A stretch of 64,000 bases of DNA, from contig DATEMU010000003.1 in NCBI GenBank assembly GCA_035275405.1, forward strand, positions 62,001 to 126,000, in the 5' to 3' direction. Numbering within the stretch: position 1 is the stretch's first letter; each line of letters begins with the position of its first letter. The position numbers were made by a program, and so were the translations under genes. The stretch is from Phycisphaerae bacterium (GTDB lineage: Bacteria > Planctomycetota > Phycisphaerae > UBA1845 > UTPLA1). The notes beneath the pieces are model-generated. The model made no database searches. It was not told the origin of the DNA and saw nothing but the letters and a program-made list of their open reading frames with translations. Below are positions 1 through 10,069 of the stretch, piece after piece.

Positions 1-2697
1 AGCCAGGACATTATCGAGAAATGCCGCGCCGAAGGCATCGAGATCAAGAACCACATGCACGTGGTCTCGGCCGGCCTCGAAGCCACGATTCGCGAGTGGT
101 TCAGTGAAGGTACGCACGCGACGACTTTGGAGGAATCCAAGCGCGTCGATCTGACCACTGTTCGAAAGCCTGCGCGCCGCAAGAAAAAAGCGGAGTCCGC
201 CCCCACGGACGAAGGCGGCATCGCCGTCATGGAACCGCCGCCGGAGGAAGCAAAGCCGGCGGAACCCACTGTCAAGAAGCCGTCGGTTCGCAAGGCCGCG
301 GAAGAAGAATCGCCGACGGTCCCGGCGGAACCGATGGTCCAGGTGCCGAGCGTCGTCGGAGAGCCGCCGGCGGCGCCCTCCCCGGAAGAGGCCCCTGCTC
401 AACCGCAAGAGCCCCTTGCCGCGCCTGCTCCCGAAGTTCTCAAACCCGCCGCCAAGGTCCAACCTCCGGCGCCGCCCGCAAAGCCGGCCACCGCCGGGCC
501 CCAGAACATACCGCGGCCCGCGAAGCTCTCCGGACCCAAGGTCGTCCGCATGGACAAACCTGAGACGATCGAGCCGCGGCGGAGTTTTCGCCCGCCGCCT
601 CGGCCGCCGGTCGGTCCTCCGCCGCGCGCGGAGACGGAAGAGGAGCGCCGGGTCCGGGCGCGCGGACCGCTCCCGGCAAAAGGTCGCACGGGCGATAAGG
701 ACGAAGGTCCCGCCGACACGCGCGTCCATCCGCGCCGCGGCATTCGCGATCAGCGCGAAGAAGTCAACGAGAAGCTCAAAGAATGGCGCGACCGCGACCT
801 CGTCGAGCGAAAGGACCGTCTGGCCCACGCCTCCGGCCGGGGCATCGGGGGACTTCGCGCCATCGAGGGGAAACAGTCCAGCCGCCGTCCCGGTCAGCGG
901 GCCGCCGCTCCCGTCACGGTCAAGAAAGACAAGGTCGAGTTGACCGAGCCGATTCTCATCAAGGATTTTTCCCGCGAGACGGGCATCGCCGCCGCGCAGG
1001 TCATCAAGAAGTTGATGGAGGAGCATGCCCAGCTCGCCGGCATCAACAGCGTCGTCCCTACGGAAGTGGCCCAGGCGATGGCTCTGGAAAACGGCATCGA
1101 GCTGACTGTCGCAAAGGCCAAGACCGCCCTGGATCTGCTCCAGGACGAATTCGCCGCCCTCGAGCGAAAACACGTGCGTACGCGTCCGCCCGTTGTCACG
1201 GTCCTCGGACACGTCGACCACGGAAAGACGAGCCTGCTCGATCGAATTCGGAATGCAAAAGTGGCGGCCGGCGAAGCGGGCGGAATCACCCAGCACATCG
1301 GCGCCTATCAGGCCCACGTCGGCGACAAGGCGGTCACGTTCCTGGATACGCCCGGCCATACGGCGTTCACCGCCATGCGCGCCCGTGGGACGCACCTGAC
1401 CGACGTGGTCGTGCTGGTCGTCGCGGCGGACGATGGGGTGATGCCCACGACCGTCGAAGCGATCAACCACGCCAAGGCGGCGGATACGACGATCGTCGTG
1501 GCGCTCAACAAGATCGACCTGCCGCACGATATCAACAAGATCTACGGCCAGCTCACCGAGCAGGGCCTGACGCCCAGCGGAGACTGGGGCGGCCATACCG
1601 ACGTCATCAAGACCTCGGCCATTAGCGGCGAGGGCATCGATGAATTGCTGACGCACCTGGCCACGCTCAGCGAGGTCATGGATCTCAAGGCCGATGCGAA
1701 GATTCCGGCGACGGGCACCGTGATTGAGGCCGAGCGCAGCGAAGGCCTCGGCAACGTCGCCCGCGTCCTGGTCCAGGAGGGTACGCTTCGCGCCGGTGAC
1801 CTTATCGTTTGCGGCCCCGGCTATGGCCGCGTGCGCAACATCAAGGACGACCACGGCCGCTCGCTCAAGGAAGCCGGCCCCTCGACGCCGGTCGAAATGA
1901 CGGGCCTCTCCGACGTGCCGGACGTGGGCGATCGCTTCTTCGTGGTGGACAGCGCGCAGCGCGCCAAGGAGATCGCCGAGGACACCGCCGCCCGCCGCCG
2001 TGAGGCCGCGCTCTATCGCGAAGCGAAACCGACGAACCTGGAGTCGGTGCTGGCGACGGCGGCCGAAGGACAGATCCCTGAGCTACGCGTCATCATCCGT
2101 GCGGACGTGCAAGGCTCCGTCGACGTGCTCAAGCAGGCCCTGTCGGAATTCCCAGAGGACCAGGTCCGTCTCGACGTGATCCATACCGGCGTCGGCACGG
2201 TGACCGAGTCCGACGTCGTATTGGCCCAGGCGAGCCAGGCGATCATCATCGCGTTTCACGTGGTGCCCGATTCGACGATACAGAAATTGGCGGACAACGT
2301 CGGCGTGGACGTGCGCACCTACCGGATTATCTACAACGTCATCGACGACATCCGCAAGGCCCTCGAAGGGCTGCTGACGCCGGACGAGAAGATCGAGTCG
2401 CGCGGCCGCGTCGAGGTTCGCGAGATTTTCAATATTTCCAAGATCGGCAAGATCGCCGGCTGCTACGTTCGCGAGGGCGCGATCCAGCGGAACAACATGG
2501 TGCGCGTCGTCCGCGACGGCGTCGTGGTCAAGGACAACGGTACGATCGATTCGCTGCGCCGCTTCAAGGACGACGCCAAGGAAGTGAAGGCGGGGTTCGA
2601 ATGCGGCGTGCGCGTGGCGAATTTCGACGACGTCAAGCCCGGCGACGTCATCGAGGCGTTTGAAGTCGTAAAGGTCGCGCGAAAGCTGGAATCGTAG
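1..2697 (+). CDS. infB: Translation initiation factor IF-2 (5' end outside window)
   Basis: GTPase that places initiator fMet-tRNA on the 30S subunit and promotes 50S joining. The reading frame is open from base 1, before the first ATG at 55, and the upstream codons read as an IF-2 N-terminal helix, so the true start lies outside the window. A long Pro/Ala/Lys-rich linker (about 190-1000 nt) precedes a second IF2_N helix (about 945-1060). The G domain follows, with G1 GHVDHGKT at 1207, DTPGH near 1348 and NKID near 1507, then domains II, III and the C-terminal tRNA-binding domain. It heads the operon infB-DUF503-rbfA, a common bacterial order. Identification is certain; only the N terminus is missing. 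Confidence 0.98.
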   Translation, partial: SQDIIEKCRAEGIEIKNHMHVVSAGLEATIREWFSEGTHATTLEESKRVDLTTVRKPARRKKKAESAPTDEGGIAVMEPPPEEAKPAEPTVKKPSVRKAAEEESPTVPAEPMVQVPSVVGEPPAAPSPEEAPAQPQEPLAAPAPEVLKPAAKVQPPAPPAKPATAGPQNIPRPAKLSGPKVVRMDKPETIEPRRSFRPPPRPPVGPPPRAETEEERRVRARGPLPAKGRTGDKDEGPADTRVHPRRGIRDQREEVNEKLKEWRDRDLVERKDRLAHASGRGIGGLRAIEGKQSSRRPGQRAAAPVTVKKDKVELTEPILIKDFSRETGIAAAQVIKKLMEEHAQLAGINSVVPTEVAQAMALENGIELTVAKAKTALDLLQDEFAALERKHVRTRPPVVTVLGHVDHGKTSLLDRIRNAKVAAGEAGGITQHIGAYQAHVGDKAVTFLDTPGHTAFTAMRARGTHLTDVVVLVVAADDGVMPTTVEAINHAKAADTTIVVALNKIDLPHDINKIYGQLTEQGLTPSGDWGGHTDVIKTSAISGEGIDELLTHLATLSEVMDLKADAKIPATGTVIEAERSEGLGNVARVLVQEGTLRAGDLIVCGPGYGRVRNIKDDHGRSLKEAGPSTPVEMTGLSDVPDVGDRFFVVDSAQRAKEIAEDTAARRREAALYREAKPTNLESVLATAAEGQIPELRVIIRADVQGSVDVLKQALSEFPEDQVRLDVIHTGVGTVTESDVVLAQASQAIIIAFHVVPDSTIQKLADNVGVDVRTYRIIYNVIDDIRKALEGLLTPDEKIESRGRVEVREIFNISKIGKIAGCYVREGAIQRNNMVRVVRDGVVVKDNGTIDSLRRFKDDAKEVKAGFECGVRVANFDDVKPGDVIEAFEVVKVARKLES

Positions 2698-2757
2698 CCG
2701 GCGACGCGGCGCGGTCGCCGCGAAATGCGGCGGAAACAAGGAAGTCCGCCCGATCCG

Positions 2758-3039
2758 ATGGTCATTGGTGTGCTGCAAATGGAGTTGACGATTCCCGGGG
2801 CCCAGTCCCTCAAAGACAAACGCCGCGTGATCAAGAGCGTCAAGGACCGGCTCTCGGCGCGGCACAACGTCTCCGTCGCCGAAGTCGACGACCAGGACGA
2901 GCATCGCCGGTGCGTGCTGGCCGTTGCGATGGTTTCCAATGACCGGCGCTTCACGGACTCCTGTCTTTCCAAGATCGTCGATGAAATCCGCGTCGTTCGC
3001 GATCTTTCGCTGGTGGATTATGAACTGGAATTCCTCTAA
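2758..3039 (+). CDS. DUF503 family protein (YlxP-like)
   Basis: A 93-residue protein of the small DUF503 family, often found between infB and rbfA, as here; its biochemical role is not established. The conserved family start MVIGVLQ and the motif SLKDKRRVIKS are visible, and the length matches the family. An in-frame ATG at 2725 would add 11 residues with no family similarity. The ATG at 2758 is preceded by AAGGAAG about 13 nt upstream, so I use it. The gene lies 60 bp after infB and 51 bp before rbfA, consistent with cotranscription and a link to ribosome maturation or translation. Confidence 0.9.
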   Translation: MVIGVLQMELTIPGAQSLKDKRRVIKSVKDRLSARHNVSVAEVDDQDEHRRCVLAVAMVSNDRRFTDSCLSKIVDEIRVVRDLSLVDYELEFL

Positions 3040-3090
3040 CAAGTTTGCCGCCGGCCACGCGCCGGCGGGCTGAATCGTCGGGGCCGCGAG

Positions 3091-3522
3091 ATGTCCTATC
3101 GCCTGGAAAGAGTCGCCCACGTTATTCGCGAGGTCGTCAGCGACGCCATCGCCCATCACATCGCCGATCCGCGCGTGAGCCGGTTCACCAGCGTCACGCG
3201 CGTCGAGATGTCGCCCGACCTGCGCCACGCGCAGGTCTATGTCAGCGTCATGGGGGAAGATGCCGAAGGCGCCACCACGATGAAAGGCCTCGACAGCGCC
3301 CGCGGCATGATCCAGTCGCGACTGGCCAAGCGCCTGGACATGCGCCAGTGCCCGCTCCTTCGCTTTCACCTGGATCGCGGCCTGAAAGTCGCGGCCGAAA
3401 TCTCCCGACAGATCGACGAAGCCCTGGGACGAACGTCCCCGGCCAAGGAGTCCCCGAGCGCCGATGACCGGACGGACGACGCCGTATCCGATTCGACCGG
3501 CGCTCCCGGAGCAGATTCATGA
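3091..3522 (+). CDS. rbfA: Ribosome-binding factor A
   Basis: Binds the 30S subunit late in its assembly and helps 16S rRNA 5'-end maturation. The 143-residue protein shows the RbfA single-KH-like pattern: an N-terminal helix starting MSYRLERVAHVIRE, the strand around DPRVSRFTSVTRVEMSPDL, and LRFHLDRGLK near the end. A short acidic, Ser/Pro-rich tail follows from about residue 115. Its stop overlaps the start of the next gene (ATGA at 3519-3522), so translation of the two is probably coupled. Confidence 0.95.
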   Translation: MSYRLERVAHVIREVVSDAIAHHIADPRVSRFTSVTRVEMSPDLRHAQVYVSVMGEDAEGATTMKGLDSARGMIQSRLAKRLDMRQCPLLRFHLDRGLKVAAEISRQIDEALGRTSPAKESPSADDRTDDAVSDSTGAPGADS

Positions 3523-4367
3523 AGAATGTTGCCGAGCATTTGCAGCGCATACGCAAACTGTTTAACCAGGTCAAGAAGGAAGGCGGCTCGACCGCGTTGC
3601 CGCCGGTGGAGGAGCCCATGGACGCACTGCTGCGCGGCGTCCTCAGCGACTACGCCGCCGATGCCCGCGCGGGCGCCGCGCTCTCGCGCCTGCGCACCGC
3701 CGTCGTGGACCTCAACGAACTTCGCGTCACCCCGGTGTCGGAGATGGTCGAGATCATCGGCGCGGATTACCCGATGGTCCGCAAGGCGGCGACCGAAATG
3801 TCCACCGTCCTCAACGCCGTCTACAACAAGCTGCATCACCTGGATCTTGCGTTTATGAAAAAAGTCGCCCGACGCTCCGCCGAGACGTTTGTCAATTCGC
3901 TGGAGACTGTCAACGCGCACGCGCGGGCCTCCGTCGTTCTCCGCTGCCTCAAGGGCCACGCCGTGCCGGTGGATGCGGCCATGTATCAACTGCTGCGCCG
4001 CACCGGGTGCATCGAATCGGACGCGTCCGTCGATCAGGCCCAGAAGTTTCTCGCGGCGCACCTTCGTGAATCGGAAGCCGTGCCGTTCTATGTCCTGGTC
4101 AAGCGGTACGCCGCGGCCCACGCGCCGCGAAAGGCCGCGGAGCCCGAGCCCGCGTCCCCCGCGGAGGATGCCGATGAGGCCGTCCACGCCGAGCGGAACA
4201 ATGTTTCCACGCACACGGCGGCAAAGGAGAAAAAGGCGGCGCCGACCGTTGCCCCTCCCTCCCGGCAAAGCCCGAAACGCGAGCCGTCGCGAAAGCACGC
4301 TTCCGTCGCCTCAAAGCACCGCCGGCCTGCGCAGGCGCGCTCCAAAGCGGCGCGCCGACATCGATAA
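3519..4367 (+). CDS. HhH-GPD/endonuclease III-like helical protein, probably not an active glycosylase
   Basis: A 282-residue protein coupled to rbfA by a 4-bp overlap. Residues about 30-205 are almost wholly helical. They weakly resemble the HhH-GPD (endonuclease III) superfamily in the helix pattern around LLRGVLSDYAADARAG and in the late segment LLRRTGC. I see no helix-hairpin-helix LPGVG motif, no catalytic Lys and Asp pair and no Fe-S cysteines, so glycosylase activity looks unlikely. The tail (about 210-282) is disordered, Ala/Pro/Lys-rich and ends in basic residues, suggesting nucleic acid contact. The position after rbfA, where many genomes have truB, suggests an RNA or ribosome role. 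Function unknown. Confidence 0.55.
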   Translation: MKNVAEHLQRIRKLFNQVKKEGGSTALPPVEEPMDALLRGVLSDYAADARAGAALSRLRTAVVDLNELRVTPVSEMVEIIGADYPMVRKAATEMSTVLNAVYNKLHHLDLAFMKKVARRSAETFVNSLETVNAHARASVVLRCLKGHAVPVDAAMYQLLRRTGCIESDASVDQAQKFLAAHLRESEAVPFYVLVKRYAAAHAPRKAAEPEPASPAEDADEAVHAERNNVSTHTAAKEKKAAPTVAPPSRQSPKREPSRKHASVASKHRRPAQARSKAARRHR

Positions 4368-4402
4368 CGCGACGCTCGGTTCTCAGGGTATGCCGCCTCT
4401 GA

Positions 4403-7400
4403 CTATTGCCGCGGGCTGAGCGGCAGCGGCTTTTTGAAGGGTCTCGATGTCGTGAGCGGCGCATCCGCTCGTGGGCGCGGCAATCGATCGGCCGGTCGGC
4501 TCGACGCCTCCTTCTTGGCCAGCGGGGCGACCGGCGCTTCCCTCTCCTGATCGAGGGCCTTGAGCTTTTCTCTGATGCCGGCGAGGACGCGGCGATCCTC
4601 GGCGTTCGGCGGGGAGAGATCGTCCGGCTTGTGAACTTTGAGGGCCTTTTCCCAATTCTCCCTGGCTTCCGCGACATCGCCCTTGCGATACAGCGCGTCG
4701 GCGAGGTGATCGAACAAGACGGCATCCTCGCTATCCGACAGGCGAATCGCGCGGCGGAGATGAACGATGGCTTCGTCGAATTGGCCGCGCTTGTAAAGGA
4801 CCCAGCCGAGGCTGTCGACGTACGCCCCGGTCGTGGGCTTCTCGCCGACGGCGAAGCGGATCATTTTCTCCGCCTCGTCCATGCGCCGGCCCGCATCGGC
4901 CCACGTGTATCCGAGGTCGTTGTTGATGCCGACAAAGCGGTCGAAGAAGGGAGCGCCGGGTTGCCCGGAGTCCGGGGGCAATGTCTTGAGGATCTCCTCC
5001 AGTTGCTGTGCGGCCTGGTCTTCGCGGCCCATCAGTTGATAGATACGGACGAGTGAGCCGCGCACGGCCAACAGCGCCAGGATGTCAACGCCTCGCTCAT
5101 CCGGGCGGGGAGGGGGGGCTGGTGCCAGGCGGCTAAGGGCAAGGTCTTCCGCTTCGGTAAAGCGCTCGGCGTCAATCAAGACGTCAATGAGGGTGAGATC
5201 GCTGTCGAGGCGTCCGGCCTGCTCGCGATAGAACTCGATGGCTTTGTCAAAGCGGCGGGCGAGTCTTTGAGTATGGCCGAGCATCGCTTCGTAGGCTTCG
5301 CGCTGTTCGACCTCTTCGGCCGCCGACTGGGCCAGCTCGATGGCGCTGTCCCATTGCCGGCCCGCCCAGAAGAGACGTATCAGCAGACGAAGTAGGGGGG
5401 GATCGTCGGCGTCGGAGGCCATCCAGGCCAGCACGCGCTGTTGACCCTCAACATACCGCTTCGCCCCGATGAGCTGCCCGATGTACTGGGCGCGAAGATC
5501 GTCGTTGGTCGGGTCGTCGGCCAGCCATTTTCGGGCGGCTTCAACGGCCTCGTCTCGGCGCTCGGCCAGTTGCAGCGCCGCGAGGTAAAGGCCCCGACGA
5601 GCGCTGTCGGTCGGCGCCAGGTCCAGCCAGCCTTTCGCCACTTCGACGGCGTCGTCGCCGCGATGATCGAGGAACAGGACCTCCAGCAGTCGGCGGACAA
5701 ACAACTCCCGGCCTTCCTTGAGATCGTCCCGCGCCGCGAGCGCCTTCAGACGCTGGGCCGCGTCAACGAAATCCGCACGGGCGATCGCCAGTTCGGCCAT
5801 TCGCTGTAGCAACGCGGGATCGCGCGGTCGCAGCGTCATCAAGGCTGTCGTCGTAGCCGCGGCGCCCTCAAAATCCAGAAGCTTGATCTGGTAATCGGAT
5901 TTCCTTTTCATGGCCCGCGGATGCTCAGGTGCGATGGCCAGCGCCGCGTTCGCCTGCCGAAGCGCCGCCTCGTAGTCGCTAATGGCCTCGTAACTCATCG
6001 CCAGGTCGATGTACGTCTCCGGATCTCTCGGGTATTCCTTGACAATCTCCCCCAGTGCTTCCGAGTAACGCTTCAGGCGCGCCTCACCTGTCAATTCGCG
6101 GCTCGTTGCGAATTCCATCAGGGAACCGCAGCGCCGCGCCGCCGCCGTCCCAGCCTGACCCAGCCGCTCAAAGTCAGAAAAATATTCCTTGGCCTTTTGC
6201 AGCTTCCCTGAGTTGATATAGAGCCGCACGAGCTGTTCGCGGGCCCTTTCATGTTTGGGCTCCACGTCGTCCACGATGCGTCGGTAGATCTGCTCGCAGC
6301 GCAGAACCTCGCCGCGGCGCTCGGCGGATTCGGCCAGGCGAACGAGCGGTTCGGCGGACTTGCGATCGAGTCGAAACGACTCCAGGAGGGCCGTTTCCGC
6401 GTCCTGGAACTTGTCGAGCGCTTCGAGGGCCGTGCCCTTGACCAGATAAACGGATGCGTCGGCGAGGCCGTTGTCGATGGCGTCCTCCGCGTGCTGGGCG
6501 GCCTCTTCCCATCGCTTTTGCTCCGCGGCAATGGTCGCCAGAAGAACGTGCGCCGGGCCGAAGTCTTTGTCCAATCGTAGAGACTCCTGGAGCGACTGTT
6601 GGGAATTGGGGATGTCCTTGCTGGCCCAATAGATAAGGGCAACGAGGTAACGCAGGACGGGATTTTCTGGTTCCTGAACCGCGTTTTGTAACGCAGTCAA
6701 GAGCGCCTTTTCCCTGTCCCGCGCGATGAAAGATGATATTAAGGTCACGGCGTCCTGGTAGGTGCTGGGATGGCTGCGGAGTGCGCCGGCCATGATCGCC
6801 ACTGCTGAGTGAAATTCCTTTTGGTCAAGATGCAGCCCGGCCAGAAGGTAGGCGGCTTCCGACTCGTCCGGTGAATCTTCAATCACGCGGGTCAAAATCT
6901 CCGTGGCCTCGGCGGTCTTTTTGCGGTCGAGGAGCAACCTGGCGAGGCGCTTCCGCATCTCCGTCGATTGGGCCTGTCGGGCGAGTTCGACCAATTCGGC
7001 ATCGAAGCGCTCCGGCGCCTTGGAAAGCTCGCATACTTCCTTCAGAAGATCCAGGGCCGACGCATCATCCGGCTTCTCCGTTAGCGCCTTTCGGGCCTGT
7101 TCGACGGCCTCGGCCGTCCGACCGCCGCGGGCCAGCGCCAGCGCGAGGCGTTTGCGAAGATTCGGGTCCTCCGGGTTCTCGGCCGCGGCGCGTTCGTACG
7201 CCGCAATCGCGCGATCAAACGCGCCGAGTTTTTCATGAAGCTCTCCGATCATGACGGAGAGCTTGGCGCGGTACAGCAGCATCGCTTCGTTCAGTTCGTG
7301 ATACTCGCGCATTTCTTTGGTCGGCTGCGCCGTCAACGCTGCGAACGCCTCCAGTTCCTCGGCTGCCGCCGAAAAGTAACCCACCTCTTTTAGCGCCAAT

Positions 7401-7960
7401 GCCAGGGACAGGTGCGCGAGCGCCACCTCCGGATTGTTGGACGAGGACTGACCGGCCAGGATCGCGGTGCGGAACGCGGCAATCGCCTCGTCAAAGCGCC
7501 GGTCCTGAAGCGCGACCTCTCCCAGCAGGCGATGAATCGCCGGATCGCGCGGCCGGTCTTTGAGGGCCTCTTTAAGATGACTTTCAGCCAGCGACGCATT
7601 GCCGTACTGCATCGCCGCGCGGGCCAGAAGCACTCGTGCCTCGGCGAGGCGCGGATCAATTTCCAGGGCCTTCTCCAGCGCCGCCGTCGCATCCGCCCAG
7701 AGCCGTTCGTCAAACCGCTCCTGACCCGTCCGGAGATAGCGCTGCGCCTGCGGAACCGGCTCGGCGGGCCCCGTCGTTGTTTCCGGGGGCAATTGCGGCG
7801 CCGGCGTGATCTGTTCAAGCCGCAGGTGTGCCCTCGGCGGCGCCGGTTCGGGACGCTGCGTTTGGGCGGCGGCCGGTTGCTGACACGATGCGGCCGTCAG
7901 GGCCAGGAGACTAATCAGGGAAAGACTGAGAGGTCGTCGAATACGTCGAATCATGGCCAA
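4403..7960 (-). CDS. Giant TPR-repeat lipoprotein
   Basis: An 1185-residue protein starting with a lipoprotein signal peptide: basic residues, a hydrophobic stretch and lipobox TAASC, with acylation expected at Cys26. From about residue 70 to 1120 it is built almost entirely of tetratricopeptide repeats; recurrent patterns include AEARVLLARAAMQYGNASLAE and GWVLYKRGQFDEAIVHLRRA. The C terminus is a Lys/Arg/Pro-rich tail. It resembles TPR proteins that act as periplasmic or outer-membrane scaffolds; no catalytic domain is visible. It lies 101 nt downstream of fliM on the same strand and converges on the HhH-like gene with only 35 bp between stops. The specific partner is unknown. Confidence 0.85.
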   Translation of the reverse strand: MAMIRRIRRPLSLSLISLLALTAASCQQPAAAQTQRPEPAPPRAHLRLEQITPAPQLPPETTTGPAEPVPQAQRYLRTGQERFDERLWADATAALEKALEIDPRLAEARVLLARAAMQYGNASLAESHLKEALKDRPRDPAIHRLLGEVALQDRRFDEAIAAFRTAILAGQSSSNNPEVALAHLSLALALKEVGYFSAAAEELEAFAALTAQPTKEMREYHELNEAMLLYRAKLSVMIGELHEKLGAFDRAIAAYERAAAENPEDPNLRKRLALALARGGRTAEAVEQARKALTEKPDDASALDLLKEVCELSKAPERFDAELVELARQAQSTEMRKRLARLLLDRKKTAEATEILTRVIEDSPDESEAAYLLAGLHLDQKEFHSAVAIMAGALRSHPSTYQDAVTLISSFIARDREKALLTALQNAVQEPENPVLRYLVALIYWASKDIPNSQQSLQESLRLDKDFGPAHVLLATIAAEQKRWEEAAQHAEDAIDNGLADASVYLVKGTALEALDKFQDAETALLESFRLDRKSAEPLVRLAESAERRGEVLRCEQIYRRIVDDVEPKHERAREQLVRLYINSGKLQKAKEYFSDFERLGQAGTAAARRCGSLMEFATSRELTGEARLKRYSEALGEIVKEYPRDPETYIDLAMSYEAISDYEAALRQANAALAIAPEHPRAMKRKSDYQIKLLDFEGAAATTTALMTLRPRDPALLQRMAELAIARADFVDAAQRLKALAARDDLKEGRELFVRRLLEVLFLDHRGDDAVEVAKGWLDLAPTDSARRGLYLAALQLAERRDEAVEAARKWLADDPTNDDLRAQYIGQLIGAKRYVEGQQRVLAWMASDADDPPLLRLLIRLFWAGRQWDSAIELAQSAAEEVEQREAYEAMLGHTQRLARRFDKAIEFYREQAGRLDSDLTLIDVLIDAERFTEAEDLALSRLAPAPPPRPDERGVDILALLAVRGSLVRIYQLMGREDQAAQQLEEILKTLPPDSGQPGAPFFDRFVGINNDLGYTWADAGRRMDEAEKMIRFAVGEKPTTGAYVDSLGWVLYKRGQFDEAIVHLRRAIRLSDSEDAVLFDHLADALYRKGDVAEARENWEKALKVHKPDDLSPPNAEDRRVLAGIREKLKALDQEREAPVAPLAKKEASSRPADRLPRPRADAPLTTSRPFKKPLPLSPRQ

Positions 7961-8061
7961 AACGTCCTCCGAAACGCGTTGCCGGATTCTAGGACAAAAC
8001 TCCCGCCCGCGCCATGGCGGTGATCGAAGGCGCTGGAACTCGAGAACTCGGTTCGAAAGGG

Positions 8062-9063
8062 CTACAGCGATTCTTCCGGCAGCGCGCCGCGGGTGATCTG
8101 CAAAGCGCGGTTGCCCCGGAGCTTCCCGAGACGGCCGGCGAACTTGTTTCGCCCCTCGATGCGAACGACAAAATCCCGTTCGACCAGCTTCTCCAGCTTG
8201 ATGACATCGCCGGGGGCCAGCGAGAGAAGGTCCGCCACGGTCATCTGTGTTTCACCGAGATAGGCCCGCAGATCGACGTCGGCGCGGTGCAGGGTTTGCG
8301 TAACGCGGCGTACTTCGCCTTTCGCGCTGGCCACGCCGGGACGGACCTGCCAGCTTTGCGTCGCCAGCTTGCCCACGACCGGCTCGATGACGTTGAAGGG
8401 CAGGCAGAGGCTCATGGTGCCGGCGCGCGAGCCGACCTTGATCTCGAAGCCGATGACCACGACGACTTCGTTCGGGGCCACGATCTGCACCATGTGCGGG
8501 TTGCTCTCGGTCCCGGCAATCTCAAAGCGAACGTCGAGCAATTCCGACCACGCCTCGGAAAGGTTGATCATCGCACGCTCGAGGAGGCGATGGACCAGCC
8601 GCGACTCGATAAACGTGAGCGGCCGCTGCGGGATGAAGATATCCGCGTTGGACCCGCCCAGGAGCCGGTCCACAATGGGGAAGACGATGAGCGGGCTGAT
8701 CTCCAGGCAGATCTGACCGGAGAGTTGCGGGGCGGAGATGAGCGTGAAGCAGGTCGGGCTAGGAAGGGAGTGGATGAACTCGCTGTAGGTAAGCTGCTCG
8801 GTCGTCGCGACGCGGGTCTCGACGATCGTTCGCAGGAAAGCCGAGAGGCTGGCGCCGAAATTGCGGGCGAACCCCTCATGGATCGCCTGGAGCGAGCGCA
8901 TCTGGTCCTTGCTGACCCGTTCGGGACGTTTGAAGTCGTAAACGACGGCTTCTAGTGCCGGGTCTGGCGATCGTGGCGCGGTCCCGCCGGCCTCGCCCGT
9001 GGGCGTTGTGGAAACCGCCGCGAGAAGGGCGTCAACCTCGCTTTGATCAAGGATTTCCGTCAT
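8062..9063 (-). CDS. fliM: Flagellar motor switch protein FliM
   Basis: Component of the C-ring that binds phospho-CheY and sets the direction of flagellar rotation. The 333-residue length is typical. The N terminus carries the CheY-binding peptide ILDQSEVDALL (residues 4-14). A CheC-like middle domain follows, with TEQLTYSEFIHSLP near residue 95, and then a C-terminal SpoA/FliN-like domain (about 255-330) ending in GNRALQI. No other flagellar or chemotaxis gene lies within the window, which is unusual for fliM. The ATG at 9063 gives the family-consistent N terminus. Confidence 0.95.
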   Translation of the reverse strand: MTEILDQSEVDALLAAVSTTPTGEAGGTAPRSPDPALEAVVYDFKRPERVSKDQMRSLQAIHEGFARNFGASLSAFLRTIVETRVATTEQLTYSEFIHSLPSPTCFTLISAPQLSGQICLEISPLIVFPIVDRLLGGSNADIFIPQRPLTFIESRLVHRLLERAMINLSEAWSELLDVRFEIAGTESNPHMVQIVAPNEVVVVIGFEIKVGSRAGTMSLCLPFNVIEPVVGKLATQSWQVRPGVASAKGEVRRVTQTLHRADVDLRAYLGETQMTVADLLSLAPGDVIKLEKLVERDFVVRIEGRNKFAGRLGKLRGNRALQITRGALPEESL

Positions 9064-9272
9064 TAGGGCCTTTTAGGCTGTTCCTGTTATCGGATGGCCC
9101 CGGAGGCCCCCTTGAAGAGGTTGGCCGCAATCCGGCCTTGGGAACTGGACCCGCAAAATCGGCCGTGATCATTGGAATAAATCCGGGCGTCCCCTCAATA
9201 TTACCGGTGAGGATGACGCCTGTTTCGGGTCGTCGCTGCGGCGGCGCCCATCAGACCTGCAAGGAGACAGCC

Positions 9273-9932
9273 ATGTTCAAAGACACCGGAACCACGGTCG
9301 TACGAAAGCCCGTTTCGTTTCTATCCATCGCGGCGTTAGGGATCAGCAGCGTGCTCATTACCGCCATCGTATCGGTGGTGGGCCTTGCGGCTTATAGCGT
9401 CCACGTCTTTGACAAGAAGACGAGCGACCTGCCCACGCTCATTCAGGAGACCGTCGAAATTCTTCCCGAACTCCGCGCCTCGCTACCGCCGGCCCTGGCC
9501 GACACCCTCGACGATGTCCGGAGGCCGGAATATCGCGATTCGTTGAAGATCACGGTCAAACAAACCGCCAAGGCGGACCGCTGGGGCGGCAGGAAGGTTG
9601 GGGTCGTTGTAGAAAACCAGGGAGATGAGATGATCTCACTGCTGTCGATGCGCGTGGTCGGAACGGACGAGGAGGGGACGCCCGTCACCGAGAAGAACAT
9701 CTGTGCGGCCACCCCGCTCCAGATCGACAACGATTGGCGCGGCCCGCTGATGCCCAGGGAAACCCGCCGACTCGTGGTCTATTGCCATGATGCCGAGGAG
9801 GCCGCCGAGTTTACCTCGGAGATTACGGAAGTCCGTGTCTGGCAGAGAGATAAGACCGAGAAGGCGCAGTCGAAACCGGCGTCAGCCAAGGGAAAAACAG
9901 ACGATGATGCCCAAGTCGATGAGGATGCTTGA
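9273..9932 (+). CDS. Membrane-anchored hypothetical protein
   Basis: A 219-residue protein of unknown function. The start is set by AAGGAGA at 9261-9267; a longer in-frame extension upstream lacks a ribosome-binding site. Residues about 18-45 form one hydrophobic transmembrane segment. The rest is predicted to lie outside the membrane, with a beta-rich region about 85-190 resembling small FxLYD-like domains (VGVVVENQGDEMISLL), and a charged Lys/Asp-rich end. It is divergent from fliM, and a hairpin terminator follows at 9972-10011. Confidence 0.7.
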   Translation: MFKDTGTTVVRKPVSFLSIAALGISSVLITAIVSVVGLAAYSVHVFDKKTSDLPTLIQETVEILPELRASLPPALADTLDDVRRPEYRDSLKITVKQTAKADRWGGRKVGVVVENQGDEMISLLSMRVVGTDEEGTPVTEKNICAATPLQIDNDWRGPLMPRETRRLVVYCHDAEEAAEFTSEITEVRVWQRDKTEKAQSKPASAKGKTDDDAQVDEDA

Positions 9933-9971
9933 CGGGCGTACGCCCGGCCTATAACCTGTCATTGAAGTGTG

Positions 9972-10011
9972 CGGGCTCCAGACTCGTTAAGTGGGTCTCT
10001 GGAGCCCGTTT
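9972..10011 (+). terminator. Intrinsic terminator-like hairpin
   Basis: An 11-bp perfect stem (CGGGCTCCAGA at 9972-9982 pairing with 9998-10008) with a 15-nt loop, followed by a short T run. It lies 40 nt after the stop of the 9273-9932 gene and before the next start. Confidence 0.65.
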
Positions 10012-10069
10012 GATTTGAAACGACCCAACTCGCCGGGCCAGAGCGTAAGGAAATGCTATTCAACCTTTG

